From positions 1 through 18,472 of the forward strand of contig DAOUOU010000033.1 in the NCBI GenBank assembly GCA_030626465.1: DNA of 18,472 nucleotides, written 5' to 3'. This document shows positions 7,742-16,664 of the stretch, in pieces. Every line of letters begins with the position of its first letter. Within the stretch, counting starts at the first letter, position 1. The notes under the pieces are model-generated. The model was not told the DNA's origin, did not search any database, and worked only from the letters and a program-made list of their open reading frames with translations. Made by a program: the position numbers and the translations under genes. Source of the DNA: Bacteroidales bacterium. GTDB lineage: Bacteria > Bacteroidota > Bacteroidia > Bacteroidales > UBA10428.

Positions 7742-10738
7742 ATGAAAAAAAACGTAGGAAGTAAAATGGTGACCTTGTTGCTGTTTTGCTGTATTCAACT
7801 TACCGTATTTGGGCAGGAAAGAGGGATTTCCGGGACGGTCACCGATCCCGACGGAGCTCTTCTTCCCGGTGTAAATATTGTGATAAAGGGTACGACCCGG
7901 GGAACCACCACAAATCTCGACGGGGAATATTCTTTAACTGCTTCAGACGATGCAGTGCTTGTATATTCCTTCATTGGATATGCATCACAGGAAATTGCTG
8001 TCGGGAACCAGTCAGAAATTAATGTAATTCTGGCTACCGATTTAATGGAACTGGATGAGATTGTTGTTACAGGTTACGGAGTTACCAAGAAAAGCGACTT
8101 AACCGGAGCTATGTCTTCCTTGAAGGAAGAAGACTTTAATCAGGGAATGGTCACTTCGCCCGAAGAATTAATGCAGGGCAGGATAGCTGGAGTTCAGATT
8201 ACTTCAAATAGTGGTGAACCAGGTGCCGGAGTAATGGTACAAATCAGGGGAGCAAATTCGATACGATCGAATACCATGCCCCTCTACGTCGTGGATGGAG
8301 TACCACTCGATATGCAGAACAGTTCACCGGATGGCGTTACAGGCTCTGGTATTAATACTGCAGCAAGCCCTACTAATCCTCTAAGTTTTCTTAATACGGA
8401 TGATATCCAATCCATCGATGTTTTGAAAGATGCATCAGCTTCAGCCATTTACGGAGCCAGGGCGGCAAATGGAGTTGTTATTATAACAACTAAAAAAGGG
8501 AAAGAAGGTCAGACAAACGTCAGTTACTCAGGCTATGGCAGTATCTCTTACCTGCCAAAAAAGATCGATGTTTTATCGGCCGAGGAATATGTGAGGTTCC
8601 GCGAGGACTCACTTGGAAGGACAGAGGACCATTTTGGAGCTAATACCAACTGGCAGGATGAGATATTCAGAGCAGCTTACACTCATAGTCATAATCTTGC
8701 TTTAAGTGGAGGAACATCTCAGACTCAATACCGTGCTTCATTTGGATATCTTGATCAGCAGGGCATTATCGATAAATCAGATATGAAGAAGTATACAGGG
8801 AGGCTAAATATTTCGCAGAAAGCGATTAATGATAAACTTACTATTGAAGCAAACCTTACAGCCAGCCAACAGAACTTTAGCAGGCCCCCTATAGGAGGAC
8901 GTAGCGGATTTGAAGGAGACTTATTATTAAACGCTATCATGACGAATCCTACGATGCCTGTCTATACAGATACCGGATCATATTTTCAACCTTCAGTAAC
9001 AAAAAGAAATCCCAGGGCGATGATCGATCTGATTGATGATGTTACGAAAGAAAACAGGATATTGGCGAGTTTAACAGGATCATTTGAAATCATTGATGGT
9101 CTTGTCTTCAAGACCAATATTGGGATGGATAATACTGTTTCAGTTAGACGTGTGAACCGTAGCCAGCAACTAAACTATATGACCTCTCAGGGCGGTGCCG
9201 GAGATATCAATAATAGAGAACTTGCCAGCTGGTTGATTGAGAATACCTTACAATATTCCCGCACATTTGCTGAACATCACAAAATATCACTGCTTGCTGG
9301 TTTTTCGTACCAAAATTTTCTGATTCAGGGTTATAACATATATACCGAAGGATATATAACCGATGAAATTCAGTACACAAACAACCTGGACGGTTCTGAT
9401 CCAACACTTTCCTCTCCTTCTTCGTATGCCGAAAGGAATGAGCTTCAATCCTTTTTCGGGAGGTTGAACTATAATCTGATGGAAAAATATCTTTTAACTG
9501 CCACGCTACGAAGAGACGGATCGACAAAATTCGGAGCGGAAAACAAATATGGAAATTTTCCTTCCGTGGCACTTGCATGGAGAGTCTCTCAGGAAGAATT
9601 TGTTCAAAATTTGAATGCTTTCAGTAATTTAAAATTAAGATTCGGATGGGGAATAACCGGAAATCAGGAAATTGGATCCAAACATTCGCTTTTTTCTATT
9701 GGTACCAGTAATGCTGCCAAAGCTGTAATGGATGGATCAACAATAGTTCCCGGATATGTTCTGTTAAAAACACCCAATGAATTTATTCAATGGGAAAGCA
9801 CCACGCAAACGAATATTGGTGTTGATTTTGGCTTTTTCAGGGGGAGACTATCCGGAACGATTGATTTATTTTCGAAAAGTACTACCAATATGCTTCTTGA
9901 AACAGCAGCAAAATTGCCTGCTCCTACAGCACGACAGGTTGGTAATATTGATGCATCCATTATTAACAAAGGTATTGAGGTTGGCTTAACGGGCTATATT
10001 TTCGATAAATCTGATTTTGACTGGAAAATCAATGTCAATTTCTCGAAAATAAATAATACCGTAAAGGATCTTGAGGTTACCCAAATTGCTACGGGAGAAG
10101 CAAGCGGACAAGGGATGACTGGCGTAACAACACAGGTAATTACCAACGACGAACCCATAAATTCTTTTTATGGAAGGAAGTTCTTAGGATTGGATGAAAA
10201 TGGTATAAGCATTTACCAGGATACCGATGATGAAGTAGGAGACGACATGATTATTCTGGGCTCTCCATTACCAGATTATACTTTCAGTATCAATAACACA
10301 TTTGTATACAAACAATTTGATTTAAGCATTTTCATTCAGGGAGTGCAGGGAAATCTGATATACAACAATACCGCCCAATCCATTGGTACTGTTCCAAATA
10401 TCAACTCAGGCAATAACACCTTTCCCGATGTTATTACCAGCGGGGAGAGCATATTAAATGCAAACCGGTTTTCTAACAGGTTCCTGGAGGATGGCTCTTA
10501 TATTCGCCTGAGCAACGCAACGCTTGGATATAACTTCAAAGCTGATAACATTTCCTGGTTAAGTAACTTGAGGATATATATAGCGGGTAACAATTTATTC
10601 TTAATTACTAATTATTCTGGCTACGATCCCGACGTAAATACAGATGCAAACAAAGATGGAATTGCATCTATGGGTATCGATAATACAAATTATCCCAAAG
10701 CCAGGAGTTTTACTTTTGGACTTAATGTAACATTCTAA
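7742..10738 (+). CDS. susC: SusC/RagA-family TonB-dependent oligosaccharide transporter
   Basis: An outer-membrane TonB-dependent importer, expected to take up maltodextrins with the SusD partner encoded next. The 998-residue protein has a signal peptide ending near VFG|Q (residue 24). It then has the carboxypeptidase-regulatory-like domain typical of SusC (about residues 29-105, starting GISGTVTDPDG and ending around EINVILA). A TonB-box-like stretch DEIVVTGYGV follows, then the plug domain with VQIRGANSIRSN, YVVDGVPL and the SusC signature DVLKDASASAIYGARAANGVVIITTKKG. The remainder is a beta-barrel of alternating amphipathic strands, ending in an aromatic C-terminal strand, SFTFGLNVTF. A 52-base gap separates it from the GH65 gene, with no obvious promoter or terminator, so it is probably co-transcribed. 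Substrate is inferred from the flanking GH13 genes. Confidence 0.95.
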   Translation: MKKNVGSKMVTLLLFCCIQLTVFGQERGISGTVTDPDGALLPGVNIVIKGTTRGTTTNLDGEYSLTASDDAVLVYSFIGYASQEIAVGNQSEINVILATDLMELDEIVVTGYGVTKKSDLTGAMSSLKEEDFNQGMVTSPEELMQGRIAGVQITSNSGEPGAGVMVQIRGANSIRSNTMPLYVVDGVPLDMQNSSPDGVTGSGINTAASPTNPLSFLNTDDIQSIDVLKDASASAIYGARAANGVVIITTKKGKEGQTNVSYSGYGSISYLPKKIDVLSAEEYVRFREDSLGRTEDHFGANTNWQDEIFRAAYTHSHNLALSGGTSQTQYRASFGYLDQQGIIDKSDMKKYTGRLNISQKAINDKLTIEANLTASQQNFSRPPIGGRSGFEGDLLLNAIMTNPTMPVYTDTGSYFQPSVTKRNPRAMIDLIDDVTKENRILASLTGSFEIIDGLVFKTNIGMDNTVSVRRVNRSQQLNYMTSQGGAGDINNRELASWLIENTLQYSRTFAEHHKISLLAGFSYQNFLIQGYNIYTEGYITDEIQYTNNLDGSDPTLSSPSSYAERNELQSFFGRLNYNLMEKYLLTATLRRDGSTKFGAENKYGNFPSVALAWRVSQEEFVQNLNAFSNLKLRFGWGITGNQEIGSKHSLFSIGTSNAAKAVMDGSTIVPGYVLLKTPNEFIQWESTTQTNIGVDFGFFRGRLSGTIDLFSKSTTNMLLETAAKLPAPTARQVGNIDASIINKGIEVGLTGYIFDKSDFDWKINVNFSKINNTVKDLEVTQIATGEASGQGMTGVTTQVITNDEPINSFYGRKFLGLDENGISIYQDTDDEVGDDMIILGSPLPDYTFSINNTFVYKQFDLSIFIQGVQGNLIYNNTAQSIGTVPNINSGNNTFPDVITSGESILNANRFSNRFLEDGSYIRLSNATLGYNFKADNISWLSNLRIYIAGNNLFLITNYSGYDPDVNTDANKDGIASMGIDNTNYPKARSFTFGLNVTF

Positions 10739-10750
10739 AAAATTAAGATT

Positions 10751-12307
10751 ATGAAACTGGTAAAATATATTCTTCAGATAATACTCATAATTTTTCTGGG
10801 ATTTTCATTTCCGGCCTGCACCGATTTGCAGGAAGAAATCCTGGATGAAACAAGTGGTGAGGATCTAATAAGCAAACCTGAGAACATTCCAAGCCTTGTT
10901 GGTCCGGTATATGCAGCTTTACGCGACTTATGGTGGCGTCAAAGCGTATGGGGTTTGCAGGAATCTACAACTGATGCATGCATGTTTCCAACCAGAGGAA
11001 ATGACTGGTACGATGGTGGTGTTTGGCAGGAAGCTCATCTGCATACCTGGTCTTCCACCCATCGCGATATTAGCGACACCTGGGACAGGCTTTCCACCGG
11101 ATTGGCAAGAGCAAACTATGTATTGTTGCTTCTTGATGATTTTGAAGAAACAGCAGAAATATCGCTTTTTAAAGCCGAACTAAGTTTTCTTCGTGTTTTC
11201 TATATGTATTACTACATGGATTTATACGGACAGTGTCCTTACAGGGAATACACAGAAACAGATTTCACAAAAAATCCGCAGGTATGGGACAGACAAACTA
11301 CCTATGAATATATCGTTGAAGAAGTCCAACAAATCATTCCTGCATTGGGAGATAAAACAACTGTTCCTTATGGCAGAATTAATAAAGATATTGCCCGAAT
11401 GCTTCTTGCTAAGTTATATCTGAATCAGGAAGTCTATACCGGAACACCTGCCTGGCCGAATTGCATTCAATATTGCGATGAACTGATTAACTCGGGAAGA
11501 TATGCTCTTACCGATGATTACTTTAACATTTTTTCAGTGAATAACGACCAGTTCTTCACTAGTAGCGACGAAGCAATTTTTGTAAGCATTATGGACGATA
11601 GTGAAGATATGGGAGTTGATAACAATGTACAGTGGTTCCATCCTACCTTGCATTACAATCAAACCCTTGCAAGAGGATATTCTCCATGGAATGGATGTGT
11701 TGTACCGGAAAGTTTCTTTAATAAAATAGATACTGCAAATGATATAAGATACCAGGACGACAGGATTAAAGAAACAACGGGTGCCAACCTGGGATTCCTT
11801 GTTGGTCAGCAATATGATGAGAATGGCGTAGCTCTTGAAACCCGCCAGAGTGAGCCGCTGATTTATACACCCGAGTGTCCGCTTCCAACTGCTAATGAAG
11901 CTCAGGGGGTAAGGGTAATTAAGTATGAACCTAAAGTACCACCGATTAATTCGGCCAGAATCGACAATGATTTTATTATATGGCGAATTGCTGATGTATA
12001 CTTGATGAGAGCAGAAGCACAATTCAGAATAAATGGTGGAGGCCTGGAAGATTTGAATGCAGTACGTATCATACGCGGGCTTGATCCTCTGGGAGCATTA
12101 ACCGAACAGACCATTATCGATGAAAGAGGTTTTGAATTATACTGGGAAGGCCACAGGAGACAAGACCTGATACGATTTGGAATGTTTACCGATGCATGGA
12201 CCGAAAAACCTGTGACCGATGCCTCGAAAGAGATATTTCCTATACCTCAGAGGGCTTTGGATGCCTACAATGATGAAGAGCTAATTTCTCAAAACCCCGG
12301 CTACTAA
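10751..12307 (+). CDS. susD: SusD/RagB-family surface glycan-binding lipoprotein
   Basis: A cell-surface lipoprotein that caps the SusC barrel and binds the oligosaccharide. Residues 1-23 form a lipoprotein signal peptide with lipobox FPAC and lipidated Cys23. The acidic residues that follow (TDLQEEILDE) are compatible with a Bacteroidota surface-export signal. The N-terminal TPR-like helical region contains WDRLSTGLARANYVL and AELSFLRVFYMYYYMDLYG. The C-terminal RagB/SusD hallmark ERGFELYWEGHRRQDLIRFG is near residues 458-477, and the protein ends with IPQRALDAYND and SQNPGY. It is rich in tryptophan and tyrosine, as expected of a glycan binder. It starts 12 bases after susC and is followed by a terminator-like hairpin. 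Assignment to the family is certain; starch/maltodextrin specificity is by context. Confidence 0.95.
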   Translation: MKLVKYILQIILIIFLGFSFPACTDLQEEILDETSGEDLISKPENIPSLVGPVYAALRDLWWRQSVWGLQESTTDACMFPTRGNDWYDGGVWQEAHLHTWSSTHRDISDTWDRLSTGLARANYVLLLLDDFEETAEISLFKAELSFLRVFYMYYYMDLYGQCPYREYTETDFTKNPQVWDRQTTYEYIVEEVQQIIPALGDKTTVPYGRINKDIARMLLAKLYLNQEVYTGTPAWPNCIQYCDELINSGRYALTDDYFNIFSVNNDQFFTSSDEAIFVSIMDDSEDMGVDNNVQWFHPTLHYNQTLARGYSPWNGCVVPESFFNKIDTANDIRYQDDRIKETTGANLGFLVGQQYDENGVALETRQSEPLIYTPECPLPTANEAQGVRVIKYEPKVPPINSARIDNDFIIWRIADVYLMRAEAQFRINGGGLEDLNAVRIIRGLDPLGALTEQTIIDERGFELYWEGHRRQDLIRFGMFTDAWTEKPVTDASKEIFPIPQRALDAYNDEELISQNPGY

Positions 12308-12322
12308 TTGGTTCTAAAAAAT

Positions 12323-12376
12323 AAACTGTCTCAACAGGATCTTACATTCGACATTTTCCTGATGAGACAGTTTTTT
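12323..12376 (+). terminator. Terminator-like hairpin between susD and the SusA-like gene
   Basis: The left arm AAACTGTCTCAACAGGA (12323-12339) and the right arm TCCTGATGAGACAGTTT (12357-12373) pair over about 17 positions with a single mismatch around a 17-base loop. The stem runs into a tract of six T residues (12371-12376). This is a good intrinsic-terminator shape on the plus strand. It sits just 15 bases after the susD stop and 13 bases before the next ATG, with no room for a promoter in between. It therefore probably sets partial readthrough, or marks an mRNA processing point, rather than a true operon end. Confidence 0.75.
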
Positions 12377-12389
12377 AATACAATAACAA

Positions 12390-14261
12390 ATGAATAAAAT
12401 CTTTTTCTTCCTTATAGTAAGTATATCATTATTGCTTGTTTCACTTTTTGTATATGCACAGAATGAATTCAGAATTGAGCGTGTGGAACCCCCTTTCTGG
12501 TGGGCAGGAATGGAGTATAATGAAATCCAGCTTGTTGTGTATGGAAAAAATCTTTCAGATGCAGAGGTAAGCATTGATTCAGAGGCAATCATTATCAGGA
12601 ATATTCATTGACCCGAAAACCAAAAATATCTCTTTATTGATCTCACGATTCAACCGGATACAAAAGCAGGCGAATACACTATTAGTTTTTCACAAAGTAA
12701 TAACCAGATCATCCACTATACTTATGAACTGAAAGAAAGAGATTTCGGTGAAGGGAAACATCAGGGATTGAACAGCAGTGATGTTGTCTATCTTCTAATG
12801 CCCGATCGTTTCTCAAACGGAGATCGTTCGAATGACACTGTAGAAGGAATGCTTGAACAGACCAACCGGCAGAATCCGGATGGCAGACATGGCGGAGATA
12901 TTGCTGGCATAGCAAAGCATATCGACTACATTGCCGATATGGGTTTCACTGCTTTGTGGGCAAATCCCTTACTCGAGAATAATATGCCGGAGAAATCTTA
13001 TCACGGATATGCCATAACCGATTATTATACTATCGATCCCAGGTTTGGAACAAATTCCGATTACCGTAATTTAGTTGGCTTAGCGCATGAAAAAGGATTG
13101 AAGGTGATTATGGACATGGTATTCAACCATTGCGGCACCAATCACTGGCTTGTAAGAGACCTGCCAATGGATGACTGGGTCAATCAATGGGATACATTTA
13201 CCCGGTCCAATTATCGTATTGAAGTGAAGACAGATCCTTATGCATCCGATTATGATTTGAAATTGATGGGGAAAGGCTGGTTCGATGTTACGATGGCCGA
13301 CCTGAATCAAAAAAATCCTTATGTTTGGAAGTACCTCGTTCAAAATTCTATCTGGTGGATTGAATTTGCTGGTATTGATGGCATAAGAATGGATGCCTAT
13401 CCGTATACCGATAGAGAGGCTATGTCTGAATGGGCTATGACTATAAGAAAGCTTTATCCTTCTTTTACAATACTTGGCGAAATCTGGCTTCAAAAATCTT
13501 CGCATACGGCATACTGGCAGGATAATGAAAGGAACATGGATGACTATCGCTCTAACATCCCTGCAGTAACTGATTTTCGGACACACTATGCTGTTATAGA
13601 GGCACTGAGTGAAAAGGAAGGTTGGACCCAGGGATTAAGGCGTTTGTACTATGTTCTTTCACAAGACTTTTTGTATAACAATCCTGAAAACCTTCTGGTG
13701 TTTCCTGACAACCATGACCTGAACAGATACTATACGTCTCTTAACGAGGATTTTGACAAGTATAAATTAGGATTGGCCTTTCTTCTAACCACACGCGGTA
13801 TACCACAGATCTATTACGGAACAGAAATTTTAATGACTGGGGAGGAACACAAAGGGCACGGTTATATCCGGCAGGATTTTCCGGGAGGATGGGAAGGAGA
13901 TACAATTGATGCATTCAATGGTACAGGGTTGAATGAAGATCAGGAAGAAGCTCAGAGATTTGTTCAAAAGCTGCTTACCTGGAGACAAAAGACACCTGCA
14001 ATTCATAATGGTAAACTGATACATTTTATTCCTGAGGATGATGTGTATGTATATTTTCGAACTACCAATTCGCAATCTGTTATGGTTATCCTGAATAAAA
14101 ATGAAGAAGACATCCTTGTTGATATGAGACGATACAGAGAAGGATTGAATGGATTTTCTTCAGCAATTGATGTAATCTCATCAGAGAAGATAACAAATCT
14201 TGATCAAATATTTGTTCAGGGAATGTCACCATTAATTCTTGAGCTCTCAGGGAACGACTAA
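12390..14261 (+). pseudogene. susA: SusA-like periplasmic GH13 neopullulanase/cyclomaltodextrinase, interrupted by one in-frame TGA
   Basis: Read through a single TGA at 12609-12611 (codon 74), this is one continuous frame of 623 codons, close to the size of Bacteroides SusA-type neopullulanases. A signal peptide ends near VYA|Q (residue 23). It is followed by the cyclomaltodextrinase N-terminal domain, starting RIERVEPPFWWAGM and containing LQLVVYGKNL-like sequence. After the stop the same domain continues (ENQKYLFIDLTI, YTISFSQ, TYELKERDFGEG), and then the catalytic barrel begins (DVVYLLMPDRFSNGD). Catalytic residues are intact in read-through numbering: nucleophile Asp335 (DGIRMDAYPY), acid Glu364 (LGEIWL) and transition-state Asp443 (FPDNHD). 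Everything except the TGA looks functional. Translation restarted downstream (for example at TTG 12768) would lack the signal peptide and most of the N-domain. Likely explanations are a recent nonsense mutation or a sequencing error; readthrough is less likely. It is read as a probable pseudogene with that caveat. Confidence 0.85.
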
Positions 14262-14272
14262 AACCAACAACC

Positions 14273-16651
14273 ATGTTAAAAAGCATAATTTCCCGATTCT
14301 ATTCGCTGGTAATATTGTTTTCCATATTTTTTACAGGAAATTCCTGTAAAAAAGATAGGTATGGCGGTATTCAGGAATATATTTGCGGATTGGCATCTCC
14401 CCTGGTTTTCACCAGGGACACACTCGCCTTGTATATGCAGGATTATTTTACTGATCCTTCTGTTATCGGGAACATAATCTTTCCAGACAATCTTAGTGCA
14501 ATCCCTGTTTCGGAGAGAAGTCAGTACACAATGATCAGAAAGGATAATCTTCGGCCCCTGTCAGTAATCGCTATTGAAACAGTGGATGGTCAGAAATATT
14601 CAATTCTTCTTAAAAACCTGAAGAAGGAAAAGGTTACTATCAATTTTAATCCCGGAAATGGAAAATATGCTGAAGTAAAAGTCAGGGGAAGTTTGAACCG
14701 CTGGAATGCTAAGGCATCAAAAATGTCGGAGATCAATGGCATTTGGACGGAGGAATTTGAACTTGTTCCCGGTGAATACCAATATCTCCTGGTAGCTGAT
14801 GGGGTGGAAATGATCAATCCCTCAAATACTGATTCTATTGATAACAACATGGGTGGATTTAATTCTCTTCTCAAAGTTGGTAAATATCAACAAGAAGATT
14901 TGCCATTTTTACGAACCGTCAGTTATAATAATACAGAGATTCATTTGACCAGTACTGAAGAACTATCGGAAGTTTATGCTTTCTGGCAGAACCGGCAATT
15001 GGATGCAAGGATCTCTGACCGGAAGGTGCTTGTTAAAATTCCCCGTGAGATCATTCAGAGTCAGCGTTCTTTTATCAGGGTATTTGCCTGCAATGAAAAG
15101 GGTTTATCAAATGATATTTTAATTCCGATGGGTAAAGGGGAGATAGTCCGGGATCCATCAGTTATCAGCAGGTTCGACAGGCACAGCATGATCATGTATT
15201 TTATGATGATCGATCGTTTCCGGAATGGGAATCCTGAAAATGACGAGCCGGTTAATGATCCTGAGATCTTACCCAAGGCAAATTATTTTGGAGGCGATCT
15301 GGAAGGAATACTGGAAACACTTCGTGATGGCTATTTCGATACACTTGGTGTAAATACGATATGGCTGTCACCCATATCCCAAAATCCGGTAACTGCCTAT
15401 GGTCTGTATAAGAAACCTCATACACGTTTTTCGGGGTATCATGGGTACTGGCCTGTTTCGTCTACTCGTATTGACTATCGTTTTGGTACTGCAAAAGAAT
15501 TTCAGGATCTTGTTGATGAGACACATGAACAGAATAAGAATATTTTACTCGATTACGTTGCTAACCATGTACATGAGCTTCATCCTGTCTATCTGCAACA
15601 TCCTGATTGGGCAACAGAACTTTATCTGCCCGATGGCACACTGAACACAGAGAGGTGGGATGAATACAGGCTTACTACCTGGTTCGACACCTTTTTGCCT
15701 ACTCTTGACTTACGCAGACCCGAAGTTGTTGATCCTATGACTGACTCAGCCATTTTCTGGATAAAAGAATATGGTATTGACGGCTTCAGGCATGATGCCA
15801 CGAAACATATCGATGAATTATACTGGAGAACACTTACACACAAACTAAAAAAAGTCACTTCGTGTAATCCGATGATCTATCAGATTGGCGAGACATACGG
15901 AAGTCCCGAACTGATCAGCAGTTATATCAGTACAGGAATGCTCGACGGACAATTTGATTTTAATGTTTACGATGATGCTGTGGCTGTTTTTGCTCGGGAT
16001 AGTGAATCGTTTGAAAGACTAAAAAACAGTCTGACTCAAAGTCTGAGATATTACGGGTATCATAGTGTAATGGGATATATTACCGGCAATCAGGATCGGC
16101 CCCGGTTCATTAGTCTTGCCGGAGGAAGCCTGAAGTTTGAAGAAGACAGCAAATATGCAGGATGGAACCGTAGAATTGAAGTTGGTAATTTGCAGGGATA
16201 TGATAAATTAAAATTACTGCATGCTTTCAATATGACGATACCGGGAATTCCTATAATATATTACGGAGATGAACTTGGCATACCCGGAGGCAATGACCCG
16301 GATAATCGCAGATGGATGAAGTTTGATGATCTGTCTGAACCGGAACAGGATGTAAAATCTACGGTACAGAAACTTACTGGTCTGAGAACTTCCATGCTTC
16401 CACTAATCTATGGTGATCTTCAGATTCTCCATTGCGACAAAAACTCTTTCGCTTTTATCCGTAATTATTTTGATGATTTTGTACTGGTAGTTTTTAATAA
16501 AAGTCAAACACAGCATACAATAATATTGACTCATGAGCTTTTCGGGGTTAAAGATAAAGTAGCAGCGCATTTTGGAGCTTCCGTCGAACATGCTGGCGAT
16601 ACAATAAGTATGGAGTTAGCACCCATAAGTTTTGAAATAATTACTAACTAA
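14273..16651 (+). CDS. Lipoprotein GH13 alpha-amylase with N-terminal starch-binding-like domain
   Basis: A 792-residue lipoprotein amylase. The signal peptide ends in TGNSC with lipidated Cys25, followed by KKDRYGG. An N-terminal region leads into a CBM48/E-set-like domain (about residues 118-205): VKVRGSLNRWNAKASKMSE, then GIWTEEFELVPGEYQYLLVADG, as in glycogen-binding domains. A second beta-rich stretch follows before the GH13 barrel starts near residue 302 (MIMYFMMIDRFRNGN). Catalytic residues are nucleophile Asp508 (DGFRHDATKH), acid Glu540 (QIGETYG) and Asp608 (TGNQDRPRF). The last motif has Gln607 where most GH13 enzymes have His (NHD). A C-terminal beta domain ends the protein. It starts 11 bases after the SusA-like gene. 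Outer-membrane surface location is likely but inferred. Its binding domain may partly stand in for the absent SusE/SusF. Confidence 0.9.
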   Translation: MLKSIISRFYSLVILFSIFFTGNSCKKDRYGGIQEYICGLASPLVFTRDTLALYMQDYFTDPSVIGNIIFPDNLSAIPVSERSQYTMIRKDNLRPLSVIAIETVDGQKYSILLKNLKKEKVTINFNPGNGKYAEVKVRGSLNRWNAKASKMSEINGIWTEEFELVPGEYQYLLVADGVEMINPSNTDSIDNNMGGFNSLLKVGKYQQEDLPFLRTVSYNNTEIHLTSTEELSEVYAFWQNRQLDARISDRKVLVKIPREIIQSQRSFIRVFACNEKGLSNDILIPMGKGEIVRDPSVISRFDRHSMIMYFMMIDRFRNGNPENDEPVNDPEILPKANYFGGDLEGILETLRDGYFDTLGVNTIWLSPISQNPVTAYGLYKKPHTRFSGYHGYWPVSSTRIDYRFGTAKEFQDLVDETHEQNKNILLDYVANHVHELHPVYLQHPDWATELYLPDGTLNTERWDEYRLTTWFDTFLPTLDLRRPEVVDPMTDSAIFWIKEYGIDGFRHDATKHIDELYWRTLTHKLKKVTSCNPMIYQIGETYGSPELISSYISTGMLDGQFDFNVYDDAVAVFARDSESFERLKNSLTQSLRYYGYHSVMGYITGNQDRPRFISLAGGSLKFEEDSKYAGWNRRIEVGNLQGYDKLKLLHAFNMTIPGIPIIYYGDELGIPGGNDPDNRRWMKFDDLSEPEQDVKSTVQKLTGLRTSMLPLIYGDLQILHCDKNSFAFIRNYFDDFVLVVFNKSQTQHTIILTHELFGVKDKVAAHFGASVEHAGDTISMELAPISFEIITN

Positions 16652-16664
16652 TTGAATTACCAGT

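Noticed and set aside
9207..9578. 123-codon open frame on the minus strand inside susC
   Set aside because: It lies wholly within the beta-barrel coding region of SusC and has a low-quality composition.
11534..12022. 162-codon open frame on the minus strand inside susD
   Set aside because: It is a shadow of a strongly conserved SusD gene and its own translation has no recognisable motif.
12609..12660. Selenocysteine or reassigned-codon reading of the in-frame TGA
   Set aside because: No SECIS-like hairpin is evident just after the TGA, GH13 N-domains are not selenoproteins, and other genes here use TGA as a normal stop.
13080..13586. 168-codon open frame on the minus strand inside the SusA-like gene
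   Set aside because: It is antisense to a clear GH13 catalytic domain, is rich in Ile/Cys/His with no domain-like pattern, and no promoter or start signal supports it.
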